A stretch of DNA of 64,000 nt from Epiperipatus broadwayi (GCA_028023455.1 JAQFVV010006336.1:2620224-2684223); one strand, 5' to 3'. Numbered from the stretch's first letter, positions 1 through 13,226 are shown. Notes: generated by a model from the letters alone, not told the origin. Program-made: numbers and translations.

Positions 1-2230
1 TTACAGTGGTTTTTTTATTTATATTAACAGAATTTACTTTGAGTCAATGAAACATCACAAAATCATCATTCTTTATGCTTACACAATCTGTTTACACAGA
101 GGCTAAACTCTCCATACAGTATTTCAACTAAGTGCAAGCCAGAATAATCAATAAATGCAAGGAAGTTTTACATAATCCCATATTTCATGCTTACTCTTCC
201 AATATTCCCAAACTAGGTTCTAGCTTGTGGATTTGATCAGTTTACATCTATATGCCTATATAAGATAATGAGCTTGAATTGAAAAGATTATTTGGTTTTC
301 ATTTAGGACTCAATGTTTTATAGTTAGATAATAAGACAAAAGGTGGCTGCAGGAGGATTGCATTAGATCCTAAGTTCTAGGTGCAGTGTTTTCAAATCCA
401 AGGCTCCTCACTAATAAAAGCCACAAACTACAAATTAGTCTGGGAATATTGGATGAATAGGCACTAGATAGGGATTTATGCACAAACCTTTTTGCATTCA
501 TTTATTATTTTGGTTTGCACTAAGTGGCACTTCTATATGGAAACTTTAGCATTTACATTAGATTGAATATTTTAATCAGAGGTTTTTAAATGCTTTAATT
601 TATAGTAGACTTAGTAAATGGTATCCCTTTTATTTCATCAATATTTTTTTTAAAAATAAAATTATATTTGTATTGATTTATATGAAGTTGCAGTTCTTCA
701 AGATCTAACTTTAACTTCTGCACATATTTTATTGTTGCCAATGTTTCTTTTTGCAACTTTTATACTAATATGTGATGTTTTTGTTCTAAAAAATTTAAGC
801 CATTGCTAGAAATAAAAAAATTTTTAAGATAATTTTCTAATCTCTGGTGTTAGACATGAGATGTCACTATTTTTAGGTCAATTCCTAGAAATATACCATT
901 TCACTAGCATTCACCTAACAAAAGAGGAAATTTTCTATGTTAAAACACAAAAAGAGTCCTCATGTTATGTTGGACAGCAACAGTAGCCAACACAAAGAGA
1001 TTTTTTTCTATGATTGAACACAGAAAAAGTTCCTGATGGCTGCTGGTTATGGATTTTAGTGCTAAAAGCAAAGAGAAATGCCTTTATTGGCTGCTGTAGT
1101 TGATTTTGTTCATCATTTTATCGTAACAATAGAATATCTACATTCTCTGTAGTTTCGTGTGAGAGTGTTTGTATTTGAGCCAGTCGTAGTTTTTTAAAAT
1201 TTGATTAGACATATTTTTTTTAATGTGCTGTAACTTACTTTAGCATTGTAAGTTTATTAATAATGATGTGTAGCTTCCATTACGAATGTATAACCCTCAA
1301 AAAGTCTTTTTAAAGGATACATGGCAACAATTATTAGACAATCACATGACAGATAATGTTCTCATGAGAATTTGTTCAATAACAAGTAAGATGGCCACCT
1401 CTAACTTGGAGTATTTGAATCTGTGGCAATTTCTCTCAACTGAAGCAAGCACTGTGGTATTTTTACAAAATAAAAATATCCTGTTGAAACAGAAGATGTG
1501 TCTTTGTGATGAGGAAATGTGAATTCATGCTAATAAAAATCTGTTATGTCTGCCAGTTATAATACTCACTTGTGGACAATCTATGCAGTAAGCCAACCAT
1601 GTCCTGCCTATATATGCATACAATAATCATAATCACAGAGACTAATGCCAGTAGAATTAGAAAAGCAGATTTAATAACAATACACTAATACATACATATT
1701 TACACAAATACATTAAAACAATCATTATATATTTATATCAACAAACCCAAAGGTATACCAAAATAATAATAAAGATCTATGCGACCTACTTTATAGTCCC
1801 TATGCTGACTCTTGGATGTTCGAAAGCTAACAGTCCACTTTGGGGTTAGCATGCTAAATAAGCGACATTCAGTGCCTTTCACAGTTCATCTGCATCAGTA
1901 GAACTCCCAATTGTAAGTGCCCAATGCTTTACATTTTCACTCATTTCACCAGTTCTGATTTTCTGGATTTGATTGGTCAAATCTTGTCCATCCTAGTTGT
2001 TCAATCCCTCTCAGTTTACTTTACTTGCAGAAGCAGATTTAGACATAGGTTTTACTTTGATTGATTAACTTTTGTAGCCTGATTACTTTTTAATTATTCA
2101 TCATGTTTTTCTGCAAAGTTCCTTCATTAATTAATCTTCCTATCTAAAAGGATTTGTTTTCTTGCTGTTTTACAAAATAACACAGCTATTAAAGTATAAG
2201 ATGATTTTAAATTAACAAAGTATTTTTATC

Positions 2231-2233
<3 letters not shown>
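1..2233. other. AT-rich DNA without a recognisable gene
   Basis: No open frame here has a motif or a length beyond chance for this composition. A 78-codon frame near 1.3 kb shows nothing recognisable. The stretch 1790-2060 is less A+T rich than its surroundings and could be part of an old element, but I find no second copy of it in the window. Confidence 0.6.

Positions 2234-2320
<87 letters not shown>
2234..2320. repeat. (TA)n microsatellite
   Basis: An uninterrupted TA dinucleotide run of more than 40 units in an AT-rich intergenic stretch. Confidence 0.95.
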
Positions 2321-2323
<3 letters not shown>

Positions 2324-5300
2324 TAACCTAATATAAAAATTTCCTCTGTTTAATTTTATAATTCTTTATTAGTCTAGTTTGCACTTAGACACCAATCATA
2401 CTCTGAGTTGTATTAGGTTATTTTGTCTGCACTTGTTGACACCAATTTTTCAGGTTGTTGTTAAGGCAACCAAAAAAAATAAACCTATCCATTAATTTGC
2501 CAATATGATCTAAAATACTTTTCATATAATACAATTGTACATTCAATTCTCTTAAGCCATGCCACGATTGTAATAACAACAATAATTGATCACTTATTAA
2601 TTTAAAGAATAATTATAATAATATTAATCTCAGGGTTCTTTGTTTCATGTAAGGAAATGCTCGGCGGTATTGTGTTGTTGCATATGACTGGCATTCTGGT
2701 CGGCTATAGGAAACATTTATTTTACTTAAATTCAATGTGTCTTCATCTCTCATATCAACTGCTATATTATTTAAAGAGATGATAATTCTATTCCATAATG
2801 ACGTATAATTTTGAATAACACAGTCCTTTTTTCCAGAATCTCAGTCAGAATAATAAAAAGACAAGGGTGCTTTTTGTGTCCTTCCATCATCCATGACAAC
2901 ACAATCATATAACTAAGATTTATTACTTAGACAATTTAACTAAATGGGAATGGAATAATGTGCAACCAAAGTTAATGGTTTGGGAATAAATTCATTTTTA
3001 CACACACAAAAAAAAATGTTTAGTCTGAAGTTTTCAACTCCCTAAATAATTATCATTAAACTAAAATATAATGACATATTCCGATCTGCTCAACTTTATT
3101 TATCTGGTATATTAAGTTTTTAAGAATTTGGAATGATTTCGGACTCAAGAAAAGGTTTTGCAAATATTGTGCAAACACTTATATTTAGCATATAAAAACA
3201 AAAAAAAAATGAATCTACAACAAATTTTAACAAGACTATAATTTATTATTATCACAAAAAAATATATGAACATTTATTCAATAATCCCATAGTAATACAA
3301 AAATATAAAATATAACTGACATTAATTTGTATACTCTTTTGGTTATGGACTAGAGGTTACTACTTCTCCTGTATGCAATCATATGGATTGACTAACTAAA
3401 AGTACATTTCATTACCAATACATTGTTTATTAAATTTTGGTAACCTTGTAGAAGCTTTTATTCAAAATTATTGACTAACTATTTTTTTTTTTTTTTTTAA
3501 ATGATTAATCCCATCATATGCAATACGCAAAATATTAAATTTATTTCTAATACATTTACTTTATTTATGGTATTCAATGGGATAACCTATTCTAATTATA
3601 GGCCAGTTATCAGAAGTTACACTTACCATCTTACATTTAACTTAATGCTAACTTAAGTTATGATACAAATTTTATTCATACGTATAATTTTAAATATGAG
3701 TATTATTTAATTACTAACCCGAATTAAATATTGCATTTGAATATTCCTTCAGTAAATAAGCGTTTTAAAACTACGCAATTTTAATTACTTTCTCCATTGA
3801 TTTACTTGTCAAATACTAGCAATATTTAGCAGCACAATACAGATATTGATCCTAGTTACTAACGAACTATTTATACTAAAGTGGATCTTGAGGAACTAAC
3901 ACCTCCAATATAACCTTTATCTTGCCCGAACTTTCAAAATTAAGCACAATAATCAACACCTTCCATGGTGGAGCTATCTTTATTTTCACATGAGGAATAT
4001 GGAATAACCACGAAGGTCTGTAAAGTAATCTACTACATTAAAATATTTTGGTGGTTTCTTGCCTCTTACTTGGGCATACAACGAACACACACCAAATACA
4101 ATCCTCTCCTGGGATTTAAACGAATGAAGCATACTAAATGCTGGATAAATTCTTGATCGTCCTATCTATGAGAATCGATCACTTGGCTATAAACATACCC
4201 GAACATTATATTTAAAATCTTCCTCTCATGGAAAACAAAGCTTTTGGGGAGATCATTTTTCATCCCACAAAATAAATACATTATAATTATTACCTATGCG
4301 AATATTAAGCATATACCAATGCTATATCTGGGCAGGATAAGTAAATACACTGATTATAATAAACTTATGTTACCGTGTATACTTTGATCAACATCTGAAA
4401 TCAATGGACATCATAGAATAAAAGTATAATAATTTTAATTTTAATAAAGGAACATTCAAAATAGTTGGTAGCATACTATCTTAAACTAAATAAAGTGGAT
4501 GTGTTATTTAAGAATAATTAGGAATAAATTCCTCAATTAATACAGTATAAATTCGTTTCAAAACTTTAACAAGAAATATTTTGTTATAGCATTTTTTTTT
4601 TTTTTAGTTACTTCTGATAATTTTCAATATTTATTTTACCCCTTAAATATCTAAATATTTTTCTTTTACGTATCTAACAAAAAATTTCTACCTACAATTG
4701 TATGTAATAATTAAAACATATTTTATAGACTTTTTTTCTTTCGTGTTAAATATCAACTTAACCTATAATAATTATATTAAAACATACCTCTGTCATTACA
4801 AGGCTATTAAATATCACTTGACCATACAGACTTTAACCTATGTGATATAACAAAAAAAATACATATCATTTATAACTTAGTTTTGAAACAATCATTAATT
4901 AACAAGTGCATACTCTCTCATTAGAAAATGTTTTTCTGTTGAACAATTGAAGAGCTTTATCCAGTCGTATTTCACGAAGCAAGTTTAAAAACAATAAACG
5001 CATTTTTATCACTTCCTTTAAATAAAAGTGTTCTTTTATTTTGTGCTTCTATAAAAATTAGATAAAGAAACATATAGCATAATTGAAGATTAATTCTTAC
5101 TTGAATTAAACTGCTACAATTTTGGGATCCACAGAAAATAAAATATACATATTCTAACATAATGAACAGTTGACGATAGACGATAAACATACACAATTCT
5201 TTTCTTTTTTATTATTGACGATACGTACAATTCATATTAGCTAGCTTACTTATGGACGGAAATGCGCAATTTTTCCGAGAGATTATTCTGATAATAACTG

Positions 5301-6743
5301 CAGCTGATTTACATGTATAGGAAGTTTTAATAAATCCAACTGATGTGTAATATAATATATCATTTATTTTTATCATTAAGTCACTAAGATATTTGGTTTT
5401 GTTCATACTTTAGGAATTATAAATTTTTTTAACAGTAACTTCTCCGTAAGAATGCCCCTATATAACTCTTCCTATATTTACTCTGAGAAAGTTTATATTT
5501 TTTTCCCAAAAAAAATATACAGGTGCATAATTTAATTTTATTTATCATTATTATTATTTCCAGACAATTCTTGGTGAATAAAACATATTTTAACGTATGT
5601 AACTACATTACTTGTAAAGGCAGACAATATTGAGAAAGAGCGCGAAAATGTTTCTAGTTGATTTTCCTTGGTTTCAAATATTTCTTTCAATTATTATTTT
5701 TTTCTCTTTCTATACCAAGAAAATATCAATAAATGACATAAAGTTAATAAATAATTAATTTTTTCTTGGAAATCACTTCTTTTCCTTAATTTAGATATAA
5801 TATAATTTTTCGTGACTCTTTTAGTTACATCTGTCATTTTTTTGAACTTTAGCGCGAGACAATAAATTTTTAAGTATAAAAGGTTTTTAAATAGGTAGAT
5901 GGCACAGAAAATCAGGACGTCTTATCAAAAAAATTTTAGCCACACATTATATTATTAAAATTTTACTTTGATTACATTTATTTCTGCAAAATAAAATGAA
6001 AAAATTGAGTTACCAAATTTCAGCACTGTTCCTTCCTTGAAAACTAAAAGCAGACTATATTTTTCAAAGTCAAAATGATCTTGACTTTAGCGACCTCTTC
6101 CAGAAAAATAATCATTTGATTATAACATAAACAAAAGAAAGGAAAAACCTATTACAATCATATAGTTTTAGTATTATTTAAATAGATTACAAAGTGATTT
6201 GACAATAAAAAAAATAATAAATACATTTAATTAATGATAATTATCAGTAATTTATAACTCATTTTCTACAAATGGAATTACCAGAAGTTATTGTTCTCTA
6301 TGATAAGACATTCATCTCTTCTTCCCCTCTACCCATCCAAAATCAATTACTGTTTATGATATTTGTTTTTATACTATATTAATTTGCTTTAATTATTAAT
6401 ATCTTAATTAAATTATTCATGTTCTTTTTAAAAATGATATTGCATTACTAAATCTATTAGTTATTCACCCAAAACATGCCAAAGTGAGTGAATAGCATAC
6501 TTTATTAATCAATTATTACTATTGTTATTTTATCTTTTTATTTCTTTAAAGAATAGCATTAATTTCCTGCAGAAATAATGCCAAGTAAACCAAGTGTCAA
6601 TAACACCAGGTTACAATATATAACAATACTTCCCCCATGTTCGAACATTATTTGTTAGTCTTCGAACTTAACATATAATTATTTAAATAGAGGGTTTATT
6701 TTTCTTTTTAGTTGTTGCCATGAATTATTTTCCATTTGCAGTG
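2321..6743. other. AT-rich DNA, nothing recognised
   Basis: About 4.4 kb of A+T-rich sequence with homopolymer A and T runs. Only short chance frames are present, the longest about 74 codons. No tRNA, repeat pair or transposon motif was recognised. Confidence 0.6.
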
Positions 6744-6860
6744 ATGTATGTGTATAATTTAAACACATGTACACACAAAATAATAATAGAAATGTTGTAA
6801 ATGGGGATTTAATATTTAATTGTATGTACATGTATAATTTGTTTCATATACATACACAAG

Positions 6861-6901
<41 letters not shown>

Positions 6902-6990
6902 CATGCACGAAGATAAAATATTAAATCCCCATTTACAACATTTACTATTATTATTTTGTGTGTGTGTGTATTTTAATTATACACATACAT
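6744..6990. repeat. Imperfect palindrome with a (TA)n(GT)n centre
   Basis: The left arm (6744-6816) and right arm (6917-6990) are reverse complements over about 73 bp with a few mismatches. For example, ATGTATGTGT at 6744 pairs with ACACATACAT at 6981, and GGGGATTTAATATT pairs with AATATTAAATCCCC. The loop holds a TA run (about 6860-6888) followed by a GT run. It could be a small foldback or MITE-type element, or a fossil terminus of an element next to the Merlin transposase. No target duplication was identified. Confidence 0.75.
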
Positions 6991-7037
6991 AACAAGATCT
7001 GAAAACTTTTATATGTAAATCGCAAAGTTATGGATGA

Positions 7038-7739
7038 AAGGGTTTTATTCGCAAAGGCAGATGGTTTGAAGGATTCCAAATGCCCTTCATGAAATCTTTA
7101 TAGTTGCTTTACTATTGGAGTCATGAAGAGCTGACTGTAGAACATGCTGTTAAAGGTCTGGAGATGAGTCATGGTGCATATGTCAGGTGGAAGCATGCTC
7201 TTCACAAGCTGTGCCATGAAAGCCTTTCATCAAGATCATGCTGTCAAATCGGAGGTGCAGGAATGTTTTTTGAGGTTGATGAGACCCTTTTCAGTCATCG
7301 AAAGAACCATCAGGGCAGAATGCTTCCTCAGCAGTGGATTTTTGGAGGTTTGTGCCAAGAGAATAATGAATGCTTTGCAGTGGTGATTCCAACTCAATCT
7401 GCCACCACACTGCTGCAAGGCATAAAGAACACTGTAAAGCCAGAATACAACATCTACTCTGACTGCTGGAAAGATTATAAAACATCTGATCTGGAAGCAC
7501 TAGGATTTAAATATCTGCATGTAAACCACCACTACAACTTTGTGGATCCTAACACAGGCATGCATACCCAAAATGTTGAGCATCTATGGGGCTGCCTCAA
7601 ATCCCAAAACGGAAAACAGCATGAGACATACAGGCGATGCATAGATGATTACTTGTGTGAGTTCCTTTGGCAACATCTTTACAAGAGTGGAGATGTTTTT
7701 AGTGCGATCTTGTTTGAAATGCAACTAATTACAAAGTAG
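7038..7739 (+). pseudogene. Merlin-family (IS1016/IS1595-like) DDE transposase, broken
   Basis: This is the DDE domain of a Merlin cut-and-paste DNA transposase, related to bacterial IS1595/IS1016. The longest frame (7104-7739, 211 codons) opens with TTG rather than ATG, and an in-frame TAG lies just before it at 7101. The same frame continues upstream to 7038 with a family-like stretch (RKGRWFEGFQMPF), so the TAG breaks the gene. Counting from 7104, the catalytic triad is D59 (FEVDETLFSH), D120 (YSDCWKDY) and E159 (THTQNVEHLW spacing), followed by WGCLK. The HYNFVDPNTGMHTQN stretch is characteristic of the family. The N-terminal zinc-binding region is not recognisable upstream of 7035, where another stop occurs. 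No terminal inverted repeats were found. The family call is firm; activity is unlikely. Confidence 0.85.
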
Positions 7740-8148
7740 TTCAAATTTTTTTTGTTAATATGTTCTCATAGTTCAATAACCAGTTATGGTGTTATTTTTT
7801 GTTGATGTTTCTTTGCTCAAAGGTGTGTTTTTGACAAATTTTCTCGCAACAGACAATGTTGTTGTTGTTGTTTTTTTCCCAAATAGACCAAGAAAAAAGA
7901 ATATGTAGGCAATTTTTTTTATTTGTATATTAACTATTAATTTATTTAATAATTTAGGAATATATTTTATCCAAATGTTTTACTATTTTGTACAAACAAC
8001 ATTATTTTGTATTAAAATAATGATGTTATATTTGTTATAGAAATATATACACAAACAAAAACAACACAGTTTCTGAGTATTAATTACTGTCACACAAAAA
8101 AAAGAAAATTATTTGTATAATAAATCTAAATGTAGTATATAAATTTAA
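7740..8148. other. AT-rich flank of the Merlin gene
   Basis: No gene seen. It contains poly-T and poly-A runs and presumably includes the 3' flank of the Merlin element, whose end I could not place. Confidence 0.5.
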
Positions 8149-8222
8149 AGGTTACTTTTAACAGATTCACATTATTAAAAACAACAGGTTACTTTTAACA
8201 GATTCACACTATTAAAAACAAC
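8149..8222. repeat. Direct tandem repeat, 2 x 37 bp
   Basis: Copy one (8149-8185) and copy two (8186-8222) start AGGTTACTTTTAACAG and differ at one base. More degenerate repetition (units with AATTACTGT followed by A runs) continues to about 8545, directly beside the LTR element. Confidence 0.85.
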
Positions 8223-8589
8223 ACACTACTTTTAACTAAAAAAAAAGAAAAGTTCATGGGGAATATTTTTAAATTGTACTATTTAAATAACATTACTTTT
8301 TATATTTGTGAGTTTTAATTACTGTAAAAAAAAAACCATAGTAGTCAGGTATCAATTATAAATTGTAGTATATAAATTACATTACTTTTTATATATTTAT
8401 AATTACGTATTGGTTTTAATAAAATTATTTATTTACTCATGAAAAAAATACTGTAACTTTAAAAAGACACACATAAAGTAAAAAAAAAATTAGAAAAACA
8501 CCGTAACTTTAAAGACATGCACACAAATTAAAAAAAAAAAAAACAATATAAGATTAATAAACATTTACAAAAATGAAAGACTAACATCA

Positions 8590-8594
8590 TATAG
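8590..8594. other. Target-site duplication, left copy (TATAG)
   Basis: TATAG directly precedes the left LTR and is repeated exactly after the right LTR at 13834-13838, as expected for integrase-mediated insertion. Confidence 0.9.
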
Positions 8595-9179
8595 TGCTGT
8601 GTACAGCCACTCACTCGGCTTAACAATCAGGTAAATAGACAGCAGAAACCAAGTGATTAGACAAATAGTTTAATAAATTCAGTCGGATAAATAATATTAC
8701 ATATATAGTTATTAGACAATTAAGTTTAACTTACGAATGCTGGCCATGTAGGCATACAAAAAACATAATATAGACCGGTGTGGCCTGCAAAGTTTCTAGG
8801 TCCACTTTTTAACCTTCAGTGGTGGAGTTCACTGGGTTTATTCTGATGCTAAGGTAAAACTCTTGACTTTCATGTGCATTCAATGAGTTCCCCGCTGCAA
8901 GTGCTGCTTAGTTATTTTTTGTTCTTTCTTTTTTCTTGTAAAGGGATGTTTTAGAAACCAATTAATTCTCCTATTGTCTAATTTTAGTAATCAGCACTTT
9001 TAATCTAGCTGCTTAATTAGTTTCTAATCTGAAGCGCTTATCTTTAATAGCGTACCAAATTTAATTACAAAATTCCTGTCTATTTCATCTAACAAAACTT
9101 ATTTTAATAAAACATTAATTACTATATATGTATAACTTATTTTGACAAAACTTATTAATTATTATACATGTATATAGCA
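8595..9179 (-). repeat. 3' LTR of the Mag-type element (left)
   Basis: 585 bp, starting TGCTGTGTACAGCCACTCAC and ending GTATATAGCA on the plus strand. By eye it differs from the right LTR at about 21 bases plus one 2-bp indel (about 96 % identity). About 15 of the 21 substitutions are transitions, so the insertion is moderately old. Confidence 0.95.
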
Positions 9180-9192
9180 CCTCCACCACTTC
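9180..9192 (-). promoter_or_regulatory. Polypurine tract (plus-strand primer)
   Basis: On the minus strand the bases directly before the 3' LTR read AAGTGGTGGAGG, a purine-rich run of the usual length and position for priming plus-strand DNA synthesis. Confidence 0.8.
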
Positions 9193-9197
9193 AGAGA

Positions 9198-10680
9198 TTA
9201 TTTTTTCTGAAGTCTTACATAGATTTTTAAGTACGCGGGTTCTTTTCTTGCCCTTGAAGATCTTCGTGGAGATGTTTTCTCTTCTACTGGCATTTTGTTG
9301 GTTTCTTGATCATCGTACTTCTTTTCTACTGGTGTTTTGTTGGCTCCTTCAGTTTCTTGATCATTGGATTTCTTTTCACTTTTGGGAATGTGCAGTGCTG
9401 CAGTACTTCTGGTTTGCACTAATTCTTCTCGACATCTCACATGATTTATGTGCTTGCGCATTGTTTTTCCAGTTTCTGTCTCTACAAATATTATTTGTTT
9501 TGACAGAATTTCTTTTATGAAGGCTTTCACCCAGTATTTCCTGATAATGTCTCTAACCCAGACTTTTTCTCCCTTGGAATAATTAGTATCTCCAGTGTTG
9601 CATTTGTAGTGTGTAGAGTTTTGTTCTGGTTGGATTAACGATAGTTTCGTGTGGAGTTTCCGTCCGAAAATTAATTCTGCAGGAGATATGCCTGTAGCAC
9701 ATGGAGTACTATGTTGATATAATAAGGCAGAATGTAAGGTGTCTTGTATATTTGCAGTGCCTTCCTTCCATAACGTTTGCTTTAAAGTTTGTACTGCCTT
9801 TTCTGCAATACCATTGGACTCCGGGTGATATGGGGGCATGGCTAAGTGTTTAATTCCCCATTCTGTGAGAAATTCTTCAGATTTAATAGATGTGAAACTG
9901 GTACCATTGTCAGACACAACTGTTTCAGGAATCCCATGAAAAGCAAAAATCTCCTTCAGTTTTGCGATTGTTTCTTTGGTACTGGTGTTTTTCACTACTC
10001 TATATTCCATCCACTTTGAATAAGTGTCGATCACTACCAAAAATATAAAGCCATGAAATGGTCCAGCATGGTCAATGTGAATACGGCTCCACGCTCTTTC
10101 AGCTGCCGGCCAAGCAGCATATTTTTTCTCATGCATATTTGCCTTTATTTGGCAACTTTCACATGATTTCACATATTTCTCTATGTCAATATTAATGGTG
10201 GGTCACCATATGTAACTATGAGCCAGAGCTTTGGCCCGCATTATCCCAGGATGACCTTGATGAATTAAGTGAAGAATCTTATTCCACCCACTGCTCAGTA
10301 TCAACACTCTATCATCCATTAAAATACATCCCTTGTTTATGGACAGTCTTTGTCTTACATCCCATAAAGTTTTATGTAGTCTCTCGGGCTGACTTTGTGG
10401 CCAGCTTTTGCTGATCCATTTACTTAAGTGTCTATATCCGTGGTCAGCTTTAGTCCAGTTAGCTACCTTTTCACTGGTTATTAATTCGTTGTTCCAATTA
10501 TCGATATAGTTAATAGTTTGGTCATCTTTTTGTAGTTCAGCTTTAATGGGCATTCTTGACAGTGCATCTGTGTGTTTAATGATCTTTCCTTTTTTGAAAT
10601 TTAGATCAAAATCATAGCCTGATAACAGATTAACCCAACGTAACATTTTAGGGCTTAGATGATCAGGGGCAGTTTTATTT
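9198..10680 (-). pseudogene. Mag-type Pol: RNase H tail and integrase, broken
   Basis: Carries the end of the RNase H region, the HHCC zinc finger (GHPG ... SCESCQI) and the DDE integrase core: D in HIDHAGPF, D in VSDNGTSF and E in HPESNGIAEKAV. A C-terminal tail with basic RRSSRARKEP follows and ends at 9198. An in-frame TGA at 10202-10204 splits the zinc finger; neighbouring codons suggest a mutated tryptophan codon. A one-base deletion in an A run near 10680 separates this frame from the RNase H frame upstream. The integrase core itself is uninterrupted over 324 codons (9198-10172). Confidence 0.92.
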
Positions 10681-10683
10681 TTG

Positions 10684-10992
10684 CTAATAATCCCAACAGC
10701 GGTTTATGATCGGTAAAGATTTTAAACTGTTGACCATACAAATATTGGTGAAACTTTTTATTGCAAATATGATAGCCAGCACCTCTTTATCTAGTTGACT
10801 ATAATTTTGCTCAGCTTTTGTTAACGTTCTTGAAGCGTAGACAATTGGTCGCTCACTGTCAGCTACTGCATGGCTTAATACTGCTCCTACTCCAATTTCA
10901 GATGCATCTGTTGTCAATATCAATTTGAGGCTACTGTCATAGTGTACTAATAAGCTGTTTGATGTTAATAATTCTTTCGTGTCACAAAAAGC
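10684..10992 (-). pseudogene. Mag-type Pol: RNase H domain, broken
   Basis: The frame reads LTTDASEIGVGAVLSH, the first catalytic-Asp motif of Ty3/gypsy RNase H, followed by YASRTLTKAEQNYSQLDKE with the conserved Glu. It is separated from the reverse transcriptase by an in-frame TAA at about 10993, and shifted by a one-base loss near 10760, after which the expected FTDHKPLLGLL region lies in another frame. It belongs to the same polyprotein as its neighbours. Confidence 0.88.
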
Positions 10993-12234
10993 TTATTCTT
11001 GGGGTTGATCCCAACTCCATTTTTGGTTCTTTTTTAATAAATTGTATAGCGGTTTTGCTATGTGAGCTTTCCCCTTAAGAAAAACTTCAAAATAATTAAG
11101 AAGTCCTAAGAAAGCTTGAAGTTCTTTAACATTTCTAGGTCTTTGGGCTTCCTTTATGGCTGCAATTTTTTGAGGGTCGGGTCTTTTTCCCTTTTTTGAG
11201 ATTATGTGTCCCAGCAAATTTAATTCAGTTGCCATCTAGATACATTTGTCTGAATTTATTTTAGCTCTGAAACTACATAACTTGTCGCAAACTTTTAAAA
11301 CTCCACGTAATTCCTCTTCTGAATTGGCCACGGCCAAAATATCCTCAAAGTTCGGTGTTACACCATCCATTTTCTGGAACAGTATGTCCATTTTGGCCTG
11401 GAAAATATTTGGTGCAACCGTAATTCCATAAGGCAATCTATTATACTTAAACAATCCCTTATGTGTTGTAATAGTTAGCAATTCTGAAGTGCGTTCAGAA
11501 ACTGGTATCTGGTGAAATGTGGCCTTTAAATCAATTTTAGTGTAGTGACTTGCCTTTTGCATATTTGCCAGTATTTTCCTGACATTTGATACAGGATACT
11601 GACTTTTAGTGAGGATTTTATTTATTGTGGTCCTATAATCTCCCCAAATGCCGATCTGCCCATTTGGTTTAGATATAACCACAATTGGAGTGGCCCATTT
11701 TGTTTTCTCGACTGGCGTTAATACACCTTTACTAACCCGATTTATCAACTCTTGTTCTACCTTAGTTTGCAGTGCAAAAGGAACTTTTCTGGGTCTGCAG
11801 ATAACGGGGGTCACATCACCTTGTAGCTCTATGTTTATAGGCATCGTAATAATTTTTCCCTCATCACTTTTAAATAATTCACAATATTTATTTATCATTT
11901 CTTGCTCAATAGCAACTTTATTTATCACACATATCTCTATTCCCAAAGCATCGAACCATTCCCTACCTATAATACGATTTAGACCGCCTTGTACTATATA
12001 TAACGGTAGTGTTCGAACCTTACTATTTAATTCAATCTGAGCCATCATTTTCCCTAATATTTTCATACTATTTCCGCTAGCATCTTTTGCTCTTAAACTT
12101 GTCTTCATTAATAAAGGAGAATTTTTTCGATTTTGCACTACTTTCTCCCAGTCTTCAAGTGTCATCATTGACACGCCTGCTCCGCTGTCAATTTCCAATT
12201 TCACTGGTGTCTTTAATAAATTAATTGTCAGCAT
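10993..12234 (-). pseudogene. Mag-type Pol: aspartic protease and reverse transcriptase, broken
   Basis: Protease is first, with the active-site motif EIDSGAGVSMM about 15 residues into the frame. Reverse transcriptase follows: motif A (HYTKIDLKATFHQIP), the LPYGITVAPNIF box, and a motif C region that reads NFEDILAV. Family members have Y/FxDD there, so the paired catalytic aspartates are altered (either substitution or loss of one codon). After an in-frame TAG at 11236-11238 the thumb continues as LNLLGHIISKKGKRPDP to 10993, where a TAA ends it. Gag lies upstream in a different frame, overlapping by 7 nt at 12228-12234, which would fit -1 frameshifting in the ancestor. Confidence 0.92.
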
Positions 12235-12930
12235 AAACTGATTTCCATATCCAATCTGTGTATTGTAAATATCACACTTTTTTTTTCGACTTTACAAGTT
12301 GGCGAGCTGCCAGGATCCTTTTCTACTTTATTTTGACATACTTTCTGCAAATGCCCAACTTTACCACAAGTCCTACAATACTGCTTATTATATTTACACT
12401 TACGAGCCATGTGGCCTTTTTTTCCACAGCAATAGCACACTATCTCATATGTTTTGCTCTTAATAGGTTGGGACTTATTTTAAGTTTTCTGAATATACGC
12501 ATTACCATCATTTTTGTGGGTAAAATTTCTAAATTCTTCCGATTGATCGAGTATTTTTCGTGGGCTACTCCCATTTTGGTGCTTCGTCATACATTAACTC
12601 TCTTGAGGTCAGTAACTTCTGCCTAAGCCTATCATCTGACATGCCCCAAAGTAATTGCTCAAGCAGATTATCCTCTAAAGCATCGCCATAACTGCAACTT
12701 TTAGCAATTTCTCTTAGAGCTTGATCATAATCAAGTATACGCTCTCCCTTGTTTTGCCTTCAGTTTCTGAAGTGTTGCCCGGCATAACACAATAATGTGG
12801 CAACTTTAATGGGGTCACTTGTCGTACCATTAATCACAAACAGTTTCTCGATTCTCTTAAGGTAAATTGGCCAATCAAAAGGGTTATTAATGTTGAACTC
12901 ATTAATTGTTACCTGAGGCACTGATGTCAT
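12228..12930 (-). pseudogene. Mag-type Gag: capsid region and two CCHC zinc knuckles, broken
   Basis: An ATG at 12930 opens MTSVPQVTINEFNINN, followed by FDWPIYLKRIEKLF and, further on, EQLLWGMSDDRLRQKLL, both typical of Mag-clade capsid. The C-terminal part holds two CX2CX4HX4C knuckles, CYCCGKKGHMARKC and CRTCGKVGHLQKVC (about 12330-12440). In-frame stops interrupt it near 12766 (TGA) and 12480 (TAA), and a frame change occurs around 12560. Gag would form the particle and bind RNA. The start is chosen because it is the first ATG after the 5' LTR in the capsid frame. Confidence 0.85.
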
Positions 12931-13226
12931 CAATTTCTATTTTGCTTTTTTTTTAAAAAAAAAAAATTTCTATTTCACTACGAGATAACTATTAAACACA
13001 CTTACTGGGACAAATTTCTATTAATATGCTTACTAAAACAAATTACTGTTAATACACTTACTAAACAAATTAATACGCTTACTAAAACAATTTTTCCGAC
13101 TACTAATTTGATATTCACCTGGACTTCGATTCTCAATTTCCCTGTAGCTTTCTCTACATTATACAATTTAATTCGAATACACTACTGTTTCTAAATTGCA
13201 CCAGATTTTTCTACTGAAACGTATCC

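Noticed and set aside
2640-2700. Short GC-richer phrase reminiscent of a cephalopod SINE (ATGCTCGGCGGTATT)
   Set aside because: Only about 15 bp are similar, from memory, without the rest of the SINE. Not enough to name a family or a host.
9248-9520. Plus-strand frames over the Mag-type element, also at 11648-12040 and 12258-12626
   Set aside because: They are antisense to clear integrase, RT and Gag coding and have no own motif.
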